NCBI GenBank assembly: GCA_902624425.1
Contig: CACNXK010000009.1
Location: forward strand, 1-33,878
From: an uncultured SAR86 cluster bacterium
GTDB lineage: Bacteria; Pseudomonadota; Gammaproteobacteria; Magnimaribacterales; D2472
Reading direction: 5' to 3'
Length of the DNA: 33,878 nt
Shown here: positions 17,169 through 24,014 of the stretch, piece by piece
Layout of the letters: each line of letters opens with the position of its first letter
How positions within the stretch are numbered: the first letter of the stretch is position 1
Made by a program: the position numbers and the translations under genes
Notes under the pieces: model-generated
Database searches by the model: none
What the model was told of the DNA's origin: nothing
The model's input: the letters and a program-made list of their open reading frames with translations, nothing else

Positions 17169-18478
17169 GTTTTAAATCACTTATACAAGATTTGCGAGGA
17201 GTTAGAATATCCAGCACAAGCAATTCTCAATCAACAAAGGCATTATTAATAGATCAAATTTCTCAGCCTATCGATGGAGATGTAAAAAAATTACTTTATA
17301 AATATGCTATGGAAAATGATTTTATACAAAAATTTAAAAATGTTGTCATTGGAGAGAAAAGTAACTTTACAGAAAAAAAATCGGTAACTCACTTTAAATA
17401 TAAAGAAAGAATTGAGGAAAGTTTTATTGCAGATCAAACAGAAATAATTGCTTTGGCAGATAAGATTAAAAAAAATTATAAAAGAGTTTTTATATTTAGT
17501 ATTGGTGGATCAAATTTAGGACCTGCACTAATGAATGATATCTTTAAAAAAGATGATTTTAACATCAATTTTATAACGGGTAGCGATCCAGATGAGTATT
17601 CTAATATAAAGATTCAAGACAGCGATGCTTTAGTCATCTCTTCAAAATCTTTTGGAACTTTGGAGACACTTTCTTCATATAAAGAATTATGCGGAAACGA
17701 TTTTTTTGAACAAACTTATGCTGTTACAGCAGATAAAATTAAAGCTCAAGATTTTGGGGTTCATGAAAAAAATATTATCTCCTTTGATTCCTCAACAGGA
17801 GGAAGGTTCTCAATTTGGAGCCCTATTAATCTTGCTTTAATCTTATTGGAAGGCGATCAAGGTTATAAAGATTTTTTGAGAGGTGGCAAGGATATGGATG
17901 CCGCCTGCTTAAATAATCCTGAAAATAATCCAGCTTTTCAATTGTCAGCTCAAGATATTATTTACAACAACATATTAGATGTAGAGACAACTCTCGTAGT
18001 CAATTATGACTATAAGTTAAGAAATTTTATAAGTTTTGCTCAACAAGTTGAAATGGAATCAAATGGAAAAAGCATCGACTCTAACAATGAGAGAGTTGAT
18101 TATCAAACAGGATCAATTGTTTGGGGTGGCTATGGTCCAGAGTCACAACACTCCTTCTTTCAGCATGTATTTCAAGGGACAAAGCAATCAAATAAATATT
18201 TTATTTGCTCAAAGTCAAACAAACTTAATTACAAGCAGATGATTGCACAAATTGAATCATTAGTTCATGGGAATGAAGATGAGAACGATGTTCATAAAAA
18301 AACAAATATTTCCGGCGTAACAAAAATAGAGTTAAAAGATCTTTCACCCTATTCAATAGGGCAATTATTATCGCTATGGGAAAATAAAACTATCTTTAAC
18401 AGTATTTTTTGGGATACAAATGCATTTGACCAATGGGGCGTTGAATTAGGTAAAATTAATACTCAAAAACAGCTTTGA
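17165..18478 (+). CDS. pgi: Divergent, shortened glucose-6-phosphate isomerase
   Basis: 437 aa. PGI interconverts glucose 6-phosphate and fructose 6-phosphate. Recognised by FSIGGSNLGPALM, SSKSFGTLET, TGGRFSIWSP (Arg at 214), VDYQTGSIVWGG, SQHSFFQHVFQGT and the C-terminal signature FDQWGVELGK (K430). It resembles the long E. coli type (549 aa) but lacks several loops and the C-terminal tail. At the position of the catalytic Glu (E. coli WGEPGTNGQH) it reads WGGYGPESQH, so Gly322 stands there, and the segment with the ring-opening His is shortened without a clear His. Function as PGI is likely but not certain. It overlaps pyrF by 4 nt and is 4 nt before uvrC. Confidence 0.85.
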   Translation: MSFKSLIQDLRGVRISSTSNSQSTKALLIDQISQPIDGDVKKLLYKYAMENDFIQKFKNVVIGEKSNFTEKKSVTHFKYKERIEESFIADQTEIIALADKIKKNYKRVFIFSIGGSNLGPALMNDIFKKDDFNINFITGSDPDEYSNIKIQDSDALVISSKSFGTLETLSSYKELCGNDFFEQTYAVTADKIKAQDFGVHEKNIISFDSSTGGRFSIWSPINLALILLEGDQGYKDFLRGGKDMDAACLNNPENNPAFQLSAQDIIYNNILDVETTLVVNYDYKLRNFISFAQQVEMESNGKSIDSNNERVDYQTGSIVWGGYGPESQHSFFQHVFQGTKQSNKYFICSKSNKLNYKQMIAQIESLVHGNEDENDVHKKTNISGVTKIELKDLSPYSIGQLLSLWENKTIFNSIFWDTNAFDQWGVELGKINTQKQL

Positions 18479-18482
18479 ACAA

Positions 18483-20255
18483 TTGAAAGAAAAACTAAAA
18501 AACATACCTGAGTCTCCGGGCGTATATAAATTTTTTTCTAAGAAGGAAATTATTTACATTGGAAAAGCAAAAAACCTTAAAAAGAGAACATCATCATATT
18601 TTGGAAAATCACTCAAAGACAGAAAAACTAATCAGATCAGAAGACTTACTGATGATATTGAAGTATTTATAACAAACAATGAAGTTGAGGCTCTTCTACT
18701 AGAACAAAACTTAATAAAAGAAAATAAGCCTAAATTTAATATTCTTTTAAGAGATGACAAAACTTATCCTTACATTTATTTTTCTCTCCAAGAGGATTTC
18801 CCTGGAATATATTTAAAAAGAACAAAAAGCTCAGTTAATAAAAACTTTATTGGACCTTTTGTAAGCTCAAACTCTGTTAAAAACTCAATTAAAGACATCC
18901 AAAAGATTTTTAAGATTAGAAATTGCTCAGATAATACTTTCAAAACAAGAACAAGGCCATGTATTGAATTCCAGATGAAGAGATGCAGTGCTCCATGCAC
19001 AAACAACCTATCAGAGACGGAGTATAAAGATGATGTGAGGAAATCAATAGAATACCTATCCTCATCTAAAAAGAATATGCTGAATAATCTTCAAAGAGAG
19101 ATGAAGAAAGCCTCTGATAAATTAGAATTTGAGAAGGCGTCGGAAATAAGAGACAAGATTAATCAAGTCAAAATAATCGATGAGAAACAAGCCGTTACAC
19201 CGAATCAAACAAATGCAGATATATTTTCAGTAGAAAAAACAAATAACTATGCTGGCATATGCATCATTAGTATCAGAGATGGAAAAATAAGAGGAACAAA
19301 AACACATCTTGTTAAGAATGCATATTTAGAGACTTTGAAAGATCTTTATGAATTAGCAACTTTTAATTTTTATTCTAATAAAACAAATCTTCCTAATAAG
19401 ATTTATTTCTCTTCAAATCTTAAAGAAAATGCACTTTTAAAAAAAGCAATTATTGAAAATATCCATGAAACGGTAATTTTTCCAAAAAATCTTAGTTCCT
19501 TTATTAGGCCAATAATTTCGCTAGCTGAAAAAAACTCTGCTCAGATAATCCAAAATCATCTCAGCAAGCGAGAAAGATACGAATTTGCATATCAAGAACT
19601 TGCAAAGAAAACAGGACTGAAAAAAATTAAAAGAATTGATGCCTTTGATATAAGCCACCAATACATGAATCAAGGTGTTGGTTCATGCGTTGTGTTTAAA
19701 GAAACTGGAGCATCAAAACAAGATTATAGACTTTTTAATATTCCAGATGCACTTGCTGGAAATGATATTGGTTCAATGGAGCATATGATCGAAAGGAGAC
19801 TAAAATATTATGTCGAATGCAAACCAGATATATTGTTAATAGATGGAGGTAAGACACAACTCGCTTTTACGAATAAGATATTAAGAAACTTCGGAATCAA
19901 AGATATTTTAGTGTTAGCAATTGCAAAAGGGGTCGGAAGAGTTCGAGCCGCAGAAACTATTTTTACTTCAAAGGGTGTTCTTGAGCTTGCACCAAATTCA
20001 GAGTCTTTCAAGCTTTTGAGTGAGGCAAGAGATGAATCACATAGGTTTGCCATAACAGCATCTAGAAAAAAACTTATGAAGAAAAATAAATATTCTTCTC
20101 TTGATAAGATCAGAGGAGTTGGGCCTATAACCAAGACTCAGCTTCTAAAAAAATATAAAAGCTTAAAAAATATTAAAAATGCATCAATAGAAGATTTAAT
20201 GACTATCAAAAACATAAATGAGACAATGGCATCAGAAATTAAACAAAAATTATGA
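18483..20255 (+). CDS. uvrC: UvrABC system protein C (excision endonuclease)
   Basis: 590 aa. UvrC makes both incisions in nucleotide excision repair. The N-terminal GIY-YIG nuclease (about 1-90) has PGVYKFF and IYIGKAKNLKKR; the Cys-containing CSAPC lies near 175; a UVR UvrB-binding motif lies at about 200-235. The RNase H-like nuclease has D389 (FDISH), D454 (IDGGKTQL) and H520 (DESHRFA). Tandem helix-hairpin-helix motifs (IRGVGPITK, then IKNINETMA) end the protein. The start is TTG 18483; the residues that follow match the usual N terminus and no ATG is nearby. It is followed by pgsA with an ATGA overlap, as in many gammaproteobacteria. Confidence 0.97.
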   Translation: MKEKLKNIPESPGVYKFFSKKEIIYIGKAKNLKKRTSSYFGKSLKDRKTNQIRRLTDDIEVFITNNEVEALLLEQNLIKENKPKFNILLRDDKTYPYIYFSLQEDFPGIYLKRTKSSVNKNFIGPFVSSNSVKNSIKDIQKIFKIRNCSDNTFKTRTRPCIEFQMKRCSAPCTNNLSETEYKDDVRKSIEYLSSSKKNMLNNLQREMKKASDKLEFEKASEIRDKINQVKIIDEKQAVTPNQTNADIFSVEKTNNYAGICIISIRDGKIRGTKTHLVKNAYLETLKDLYELATFNFYSNKTNLPNKIYFSSNLKENALLKKAIIENIHETVIFPKNLSSFIRPIISLAEKNSAQIIQNHLSKRERYEFAYQELAKKTGLKKIKRIDAFDISHQYMNQGVGSCVVFKETGASKQDYRLFNIPDALAGNDIGSMEHMIERRLKYYVECKPDILLIDGGKTQLAFTNKILRNFGIKDILVLAIAKGVGRVRAAETIFTSKGVLELAPNSESFKLLSEARDESHRFAITASRKKLMKKNKYSSLDKIRGVGPITKTQLLKKYKSLKNIKNASIEDLMTIKNINETMASEIKQKL

Positions 20256-20791
20256 TTACCAAAATACTTAATGCCATAACGCTTTCAAGAATTTTATGCG
20301 CAATACTAATTTATTTAATTTTATATTTAGAAAAAAATTACTCAATCGCATTAGTTTTATTTTTTATTGCATCTTTTTCCGACTTTCTTGATGGCTATCT
20401 TGCAAGAAAAACAAACTCTGTATCCATATTAGGGGAAATTCTAGATCCTATAGCTGATAAATTATTAATCGTTTTTGTTTTAATTGGGCTGAGCATTAAT
20501 CTAAATAGTTTTTTAATTGGTTTCATATCTTCTGTTATTATTTCAAGAGAAATTTGGGTCGCTGCTTTAAGAGATATCAACTCTAGAAATAACCAATCTG
20601 ACAAAACAAGAGTGACTTTCTTAGCAAAGACAAAAACCGCAATACAGATGCTGTCGATTTTAATGTATCTCTTTGGCCTAACAATTAATAATATGATGGT
20701 TCTTTTCTTTGCTGATATCATTCTTATAATTGCGCTTTTAGTTACAATTCAAACAGGTTTTCAATATACAATTTCAACTTTTAAGAAATGA
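20252..20791 (+). CDS. pgsA: CDP-diacylglycerol--glycerol-3-phosphate 3-phosphatidyltransferase
   Basis: 179 aa integral membrane enzyme that makes phosphatidylglycerol phosphate, the committed step to phosphatidylglycerol and cardiolipin. The CDP-alcohol phosphatidyltransferase motif is complete: D44, D47, G48, A51, R52, G61, D65 and D69 in SDFLDGYLAR and GEILDPIAD. Several hydrophobic helices surround it. IPA-type names are excluded by the IVSREIWVAALR-like block (IISREIWVAALRD) typical of PgsA. uvrC-pgsA adjacency supports the call. It overlaps both neighbours by ATGA. Confidence 0.95.
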   Translation: MITKILNAITLSRILCAILIYLILYLEKNYSIALVLFFIASFSDFLDGYLARKTNSVSILGEILDPIADKLLIVFVLIGLSINLNSFLIGFISSVIISREIWVAALRDINSRNNQSDKTRVTFLAKTKTAIQMLSILMYLFGLTINNMMVLFFADIILIIALLVTIQTGFQYTISTFKK

Positions 20792-21756
20792 GTAATGATA
20801 GAAAAATAATAGATATTGCTAGGCAAGTTATTGATGATGAAGTCGAAGCCCTTATTGGTTTAAAAGACTGCATTGATGAAAACTTTGAAGAAATCATAGA
20901 TATTATTTACAAATGTAAAGGTCGTATAATTTTTACTGGAATTGGAAAGTCTGGACATATTAGTAAAAAGATTTCTGCTACCTTATCCAGTACTGGGACT
21001 AGCTCTTTCTTCATGCATTCCACCGAGGCTTTTCATGGAGATCTTGGAATGATTCAAAGTGAGGATATTGTTGTTGCTATAAGTTATTCAGGCGAGACAG
21101 AGGATCTTCTTAAAACAATTCCAATCATAAAAAAGTTAGGCTGCTCTGTAATAGGCGCATCAGGAAATGATAAATCAACTCTATCAAAGATTTGTGACTT
21201 CCATCAATTAATAAAAGTTGATAAAGAAGCTTGCCCGCTTGACCTTGCTCCAACTTCAAGCGCAACAGCAACTCTCGTTTGGGGAGATGCTCTGGCGATT
21301 TCCTTGATGAACAAAAAAGATTTTAAACCTGAAGATTTTGCAAAATCACATCCCGGAGGCACTTTGGGAAAGAGATTACTTCTATGTGCAAAAGATGTCA
21401 TGATATCGGGAGATGAAATACCTATTATTAATCATGATGAGCTCTCAAAAGATGTGATCAAAATCATCTCTGAGAAGGGTATGGGTGTTACATTTGTAAA
21501 AGATCAAGATGATAAGATTATTGGTTTAATTACTGATGGAGATATAAGGCGAGCAATTGACAATACTAATTACTTTTTTGACATGTCAGCTCAAGATATT
21601 ATGACAAAAAGATTTCTATCAGTAACTCCTGATGACTTAGCTTCTGAGTGTCTTAATAAGATGGCTGAGAAAAAGATAGGTTGTCTTGCTGTAATGCAAA
21701 ATAATGAATTAGTTGGCGTAATCAATCAAAAAGATTTAGTTAAATTGGGTATATAA
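20788..21756 (+). CDS. kdsD: D-arabinose 5-phosphate isomerase
   Basis: 322 aa. It converts ribulose 5-phosphate to arabinose 5-phosphate, the first step of Kdo synthesis for lipopolysaccharide. An N-terminal SIS domain (about 35-170) has FTGIGKSGHISKKISATLSSTG, ISYSGETEDL and PTSSATATL. Two CBS domains follow (about 205-320). KSHPGGTLGKRLL is the family linker. GutQ/KpsF paralogues share this architecture; the housekeeping KdsD is assumed because no other copy is seen. It is the last protein gene of the chain from gyrA; a TATAAT overlaps its stop codon just before tRNA-Cys. It implies a Kdo-containing outer membrane. Confidence 0.94.
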   Translation: MSNDRKIIDIARQVIDDEVEALIGLKDCIDENFEEIIDIIYKCKGRIIFTGIGKSGHISKKISATLSSTGTSSFFMHSTEAFHGDLGMIQSEDIVVAISYSGETEDLLKTIPIIKKLGCSVIGASGNDKSTLSKICDFHQLIKVDKEACPLDLAPTSSATATLVWGDALAISLMNKKDFKPEDFAKSHPGGTLGKRLLLCAKDVMISGDEIPIINHDELSKDVIKIISEKGMGVTFVKDQDDKIIGLITDGDIRRAIDNTNYFFDMSAQDIMTKRFLSVTPDDLASECLNKMAEKKIGCLAVMQNNELVGVINQKDLVKLGI

Positions 21757-21767
21757 TCCATTTTATT

Positions 21768-21841
21768 GGCTGGGTGGCAGAGTGGTCATGCAGCGGACTG
21801 CAAATCCGTGTACGCCGGTTCGATTCCGGCCTCAGCCTCCA
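21768..21841 (+). tRNA. tRNA-Cys (GCA)
   Basis: 74 nt including an encoded CCA. The acceptor stem GGCTGGG pairs with CTCAGCC (one G-T pair), leaving discriminator T73, the expected identity base for cysteine tRNA. The anticodon loop is CTGCAAA, so the anticodon is GCA. The T-arm is CCGGTTCGATTCCGG. It starts 11 nt after the kdsD stop, so it may be cotranscribed with that operon, although a TATAAT at 21752-21757 could act as its own -10. Confidence 0.97.
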
Positions 21842-21872
21842 AATAAAAACTCTTTAAAGCCTTTTTTTTGTA

Positions 21873-21878
21873 TATAAT
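21873..21878 (+). promoter_or_regulatory. Candidate -10 element before the kinase gene
   Basis: TATAAT sits 22 nt before the ATG at 21901 and just after a T8 tract (21862-21869) that might end transcription from tRNA-Cys. No good -35 is seen, although a TG lies two bases upstream of the hexamer, close to an extended -10. A transcript from here would have a leader of only about 10-15 nt with AAGAGA as its weak ribosome site. Confidence 0.4.
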
Positions 21879-21900
21879 ACAAATCTTTTTAAGAGACTTT

Positions 21901-22314
21901 ATGAAAATTTTAATTATGGGTCTTCCTGGGAGTGGAAAAACCTATCTAACAGAAAGACTTCAACCCCTGCTTGAAGCTGCATGGTATAACGCTGACAATG
22001 TAAGAAACATGGCAAATGATTGGGATTTCTCAAATGAAGGAAGAGCGCGTCAATCGAATAGAATGAGATGCTTTGCAGATTTTGAAAAAAATAATGGAAG
22101 ATTTGTTCTTTGTGATTTTGTTTGTCCCACAGCTCAAACAAGAAAGAATTTTAATGCTGATATAACAATATGGATGGATACAATTTCAGAGGGGAGATTT
22201 GAGGATACAAATAAAATTTTTGAAAAACCAAAATCTGTCGATTTTCATATAACAGAATGGAATGATAAAAATCATATTAATATTGCCCACGACATTAAAG
22301 AAAAATATGTTTAA
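21901..22314 (+). CDS. APS-kinase-like P-loop kinase
   Basis: 137 aa, shorter than CysC (about 200). Walker A is GLPGSGKT (7-14). ADNVRNMANDWDFSNEGR aligns with the DGDNVR and FSxxDR blocks of adenylylsulfate kinase, and FVCPTAQTRKNF with its FISPxxxxR block; DITIWMDT follows as in CysC. The C-terminal lid is reduced. It may phosphorylate adenylylsulfate or another small nucleotide-linked substrate. ATG 21901 is chosen over an in-frame TTG at 21868, because that TTG lies upstream of the TATAAT and adds a stretch without family match. It overlaps the following nucleotidyltransferase by 8 nt, so the two probably work together. The pair sits between two tRNA genes. Confidence 0.75.
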   Translation: MKILIMGLPGSGKTYLTERLQPLLEAAWYNADNVRNMANDWDFSNEGRARQSNRMRCFADFEKNNGRFVLCDFVCPTAQTRKNFNADITIWMDTISEGRFEDTNKIFEKPKSVDFHITEWNDKNHINIAHDIKEKYV

Positions 22315-22699
22315 TTGGAAGAATCCAACAGTTCAAATGCTAGGCAGATGGCAGCCTTGGCATGATGGGCATCAGGCTTTATTTAAAAGGTGTATTGAGA
22401 AAACAGGACAAGTTGTAATTCAAGTTCGAGATGTTCAAGGATCATCTGGAGGGATAAATCAAGACGATAATCCATTTGATTGGGATGATGTTTGCAAAAA
22501 TATTGAAGCAGGCTTACTAAAGGATGGTTTCAAGAGAGGTTTTGATTATGAAATTATGCTTGTACCAAATATTGTAAATATCTCCTATGGTAGAGGAGTT
22601 GGTTATGTGTTTGAAGAAGAAGTTTTCGATGATTCCATAACATCAATAAGCGCAACAAAAATTAGAAAAAAACTCAGAGATGAGGGAAAATTAAAATAA
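22307..22699 (+). CDS. Small HxGH adenylyltransferase-like protein
   Basis: 130 aa. GRWQPWHDGHQAL carries the nucleotidyltransferase HxGH signature at H19-H22, and ISATKIR (114-120) is the second nucleotide-binding motif, as in NMN and pantetheine-phosphate adenylyltransferases. The middle has FDWDDV and GRGVGYVFEEEVF. Similar short proteins are commonly labelled cytidylyltransferase-like or NMN adenylyltransferase-like; the substrate is unknown. The ATG at 22307 overlaps the kinase stop by 8 nt. The longer frame from 22262 starts inside the kinase with no family similarity. tRNA-Leu begins two bases after its stop codon region. Confidence 0.72.
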   Translation: MFNWKNPTVQMLGRWQPWHDGHQALFKRCIEKTGQVVIQVRDVQGSSGGINQDDNPFDWDDVCKNIEAGLLKDGFKRGFDYEIMLVPNIVNISYGRGVGYVFEEEVFDDSITSISATKIRKKLRDEGKLK

Positions 22700-22700
22700 T

Positions 22701-22787
22701 GCCCGGGTGGTGGAATTGGTAGACACAAGGGATTTAAAATCCCTCGGTAGCAATACCGTGCCGGTTCAAGTCCGGCTCCGGGCACCA
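22701..22787 (+). tRNA. tRNA-Leu (UAA)
   Basis: 87 nt class II tRNA with encoded CCA. The acceptor stem GCCCGGG pairs with TCCGGGC, with discriminator A. The anticodon stem AGGGA/TCCCT closes the loop TTTAAAA, giving anticodon TAA. The long variable arm (CGGTAGCAATACCG) is a hairpin, as expected for leucine tRNAs. The T-arm is CCGGTTCAAGTCCGG. It lies 1 nt after the nucleotidyltransferase gene. The polysaccharide locus begins right after it, a position often used by islands. Confidence 0.97.
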
Positions 22788-22977
22788 TTCATCATATTTA
22801 TTATGAAATAATTTGTTGTTAAAAAAACACATAAAGATATAATCAAAATATTCAATTAATTAGTAAGAAAAAGCTTTAAGCTAGGAATAATTAGTATGAT
22901 TCCAAAAAAAAACTTTTTTGTGTCAAAAAGTATGAAGAATAAGATAGACTTAAAATACATATAAACAAAGAACTTCT
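22788..22977 (+). other. Intergenic leader between tRNA-Leu and the polysaccharide locus
   Basis: 190 nt with no confident gene. It holds an imperfect hairpin at 22788-22807 (TTCAT ... ATGAA), a sigma-70-like promoter (separate entry), and an A9-C-T6 tract at 22904-22919 that can fold on itself. A 22-codon frame from ATG 22896 to TAA 22964 is probably chance. The 5' leader of the first polysaccharide gene would be about 130 nt, longer than elsewhere in the window. No RfaH ops element was found in the leader. Confidence 0.5.
22816..22843 (+). promoter_or_regulatory. Candidate sigma-70 promoter of the polysaccharide locus
   Basis: TTGTTA at 22816-22821, a 16-nt spacer and a perfect TATAAT at 22838-22843. 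The -35 matches consensus at four of six positions. It is the best-spaced promoter in the window and stands between tRNA-Leu and the first gene of the polysaccharide locus. Confidence 0.5.
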
Positions 22978-23916
22978 ATGCAACCAGAACATGATAAAGA
23001 ATATTCAGATCATTTTAACAATGAGTTAGATCTGAAATTATTTTTTAATATTTTATTGCAGGGAAAATGGATCATAATATCTGTGACAACTTTTGTATCT
23101 ATTCTTGGCTTATTATTTAGTTTGTCCCTTCCAAATGTATATCAATCTAAAGCTCTTTTAGTTTCCGTCAACTCATCAGCTGATATTCCTGCAACATATA
23201 GCACTCTTGCAGGGCTTGCCGGCATTAGCTTTCCTGCAAACAGTACTGAGAATAACTCTTCAAAAGCAAAAGTAAAGATGACATCTCTTAGTTTTTTTGA
23301 AAATAATATAATGAAAAATATTTATCTTCCAGACCTAATGGCTTTTCAATCTTGGAACCATAAATCAAATACAGTGACTTATGATGAAAACCTTTTCGAT
23401 AGTACTAATGGAACTTGGATAAGAAAATATTCTTACCCTAAACAACAAATACCGACCCCCCAAGAAAGTTTTAAAGTATTTATTTCAAAGCATATAAGCG
23501 TGCGTGAAAATGTACAAACTGGATTTATAACTCTTTCGATCAAACACCAATCTCCATTTATAGCGAAGGAATGGACGAATTTAATAGTTGATGAAATTAA
23601 CAGTTTTTATAGAAAAAAAGACAAATTAGAATCAGAAAGGGCTGTTAGTTATTTAAAACAACAAATTTCAATTACTTCCTTATCTGAAGTCAAAGAAGCA
23701 CTTACAATGCTTCTTCAAGAAGAAATTAAAAAGCTCACTCTTATTGAAGCTAATGATTTTTATGTTTTTGATTATATAAATCCTCCCGCTGTAATGGAAA
23801 AAAAATTAGAACCTAATAGAGCCTTAATTTGTATATTGATATCGCTTATCGGTGGAATACTAGGTATTTTTATTGTGCTTATTAAACATTATGTTTTTGG
23901 TAAAAAAACTTCATGA
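22978..23916 (+). CDS. Wzz-type polysaccharide chain-length regulator
   Basis: 312 aa inner-membrane protein with the Wzz layout: a short cytoplasmic start, TM1 at about 31-51, a large periplasmic region with a coiled-coil-prone part near 215-260, and TM2 at about 282-303. VYQSKALLVSV after TM1 matches the Wzz domain, and the proline-rich entry to TM2 includes INPPAVMEKKLEPNRAL. There is no C-terminal tyrosine-kinase domain, so it resembles O-antigen Wzz rather than a BY-kinase such as Wzc. It would set the modal length of a Wzx/Wzy-dependent glycan. It is the first gene after the leader; a 94-nt spacer precedes ugd. Confidence 0.85.
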   Translation: MQPEHDKEYSDHFNNELDLKLFFNILLQGKWIIISVTTFVSILGLLFSLSLPNVYQSKALLVSVNSSADIPATYSTLAGLAGISFPANSTENNSSKAKVKMTSLSFFENNIMKNIYLPDLMAFQSWNHKSNTVTYDENLFDSTNGTWIRKYSYPKQQIPTPQESFKVFISKHISVRENVQTGFITLSIKHQSPFIAKEWTNLIVDEINSFYRKKDKLESERAVSYLKQQISITSLSEVKEALTMLLQEEIKKLTLIEANDFYVFDYINPPAVMEKKLEPNRALICILISLIGGILGIFIVLIKHYVFGKKTS

Positions 23917-23957
23917 GTTTATAGGGTTCCAAAACCTTGTAAAAAAATAAGATTCTT

Positions 23958-24014
23958 ATGGATATTTCTGAAGTAAGCAAATATGTAATATCAAGATATA
24001 GGTTTAGAAATTGA
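23958..24014 (+). CDS. Possible 18-codon upstream ORF coupled to ugd
   Basis: ATG 23958 opens an 18-codon frame starting MDISEVSKYV and ending at TGA 24012-24014, which overlaps the TTG start of ugd as TTGA. The arrangement is the same as the coupled junctions elsewhere in the window and might deliver ribosomes to the weak TTG. There is no clear Shine-Dalgarno and no recognised similarity. It may equally be chance. Confidence 0.2.
   Translation: MDISEVSKYVISRYRFRN

Noticed and set aside
21868-21900. TTG start 33 nt upstream extending the kinase
   Set aside because: It would place the TATAAT inside the coding region and adds residues without family similarity; ATG 21901 begins just before the P-loop strand as expected.
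22742-22758. GGTAG sequence resembling an RfaH ops element
   Set aside because: It is the variable arm of tRNA-Leu and lacks the rest of the ops consensus.
23925-23942. Small hairpin (AGGGTT/AACCTT) after the Wzz gene
   Set aside because: A six-pair stem with one G-T pair and no following T-tract; not convincing as terminator or regulator.
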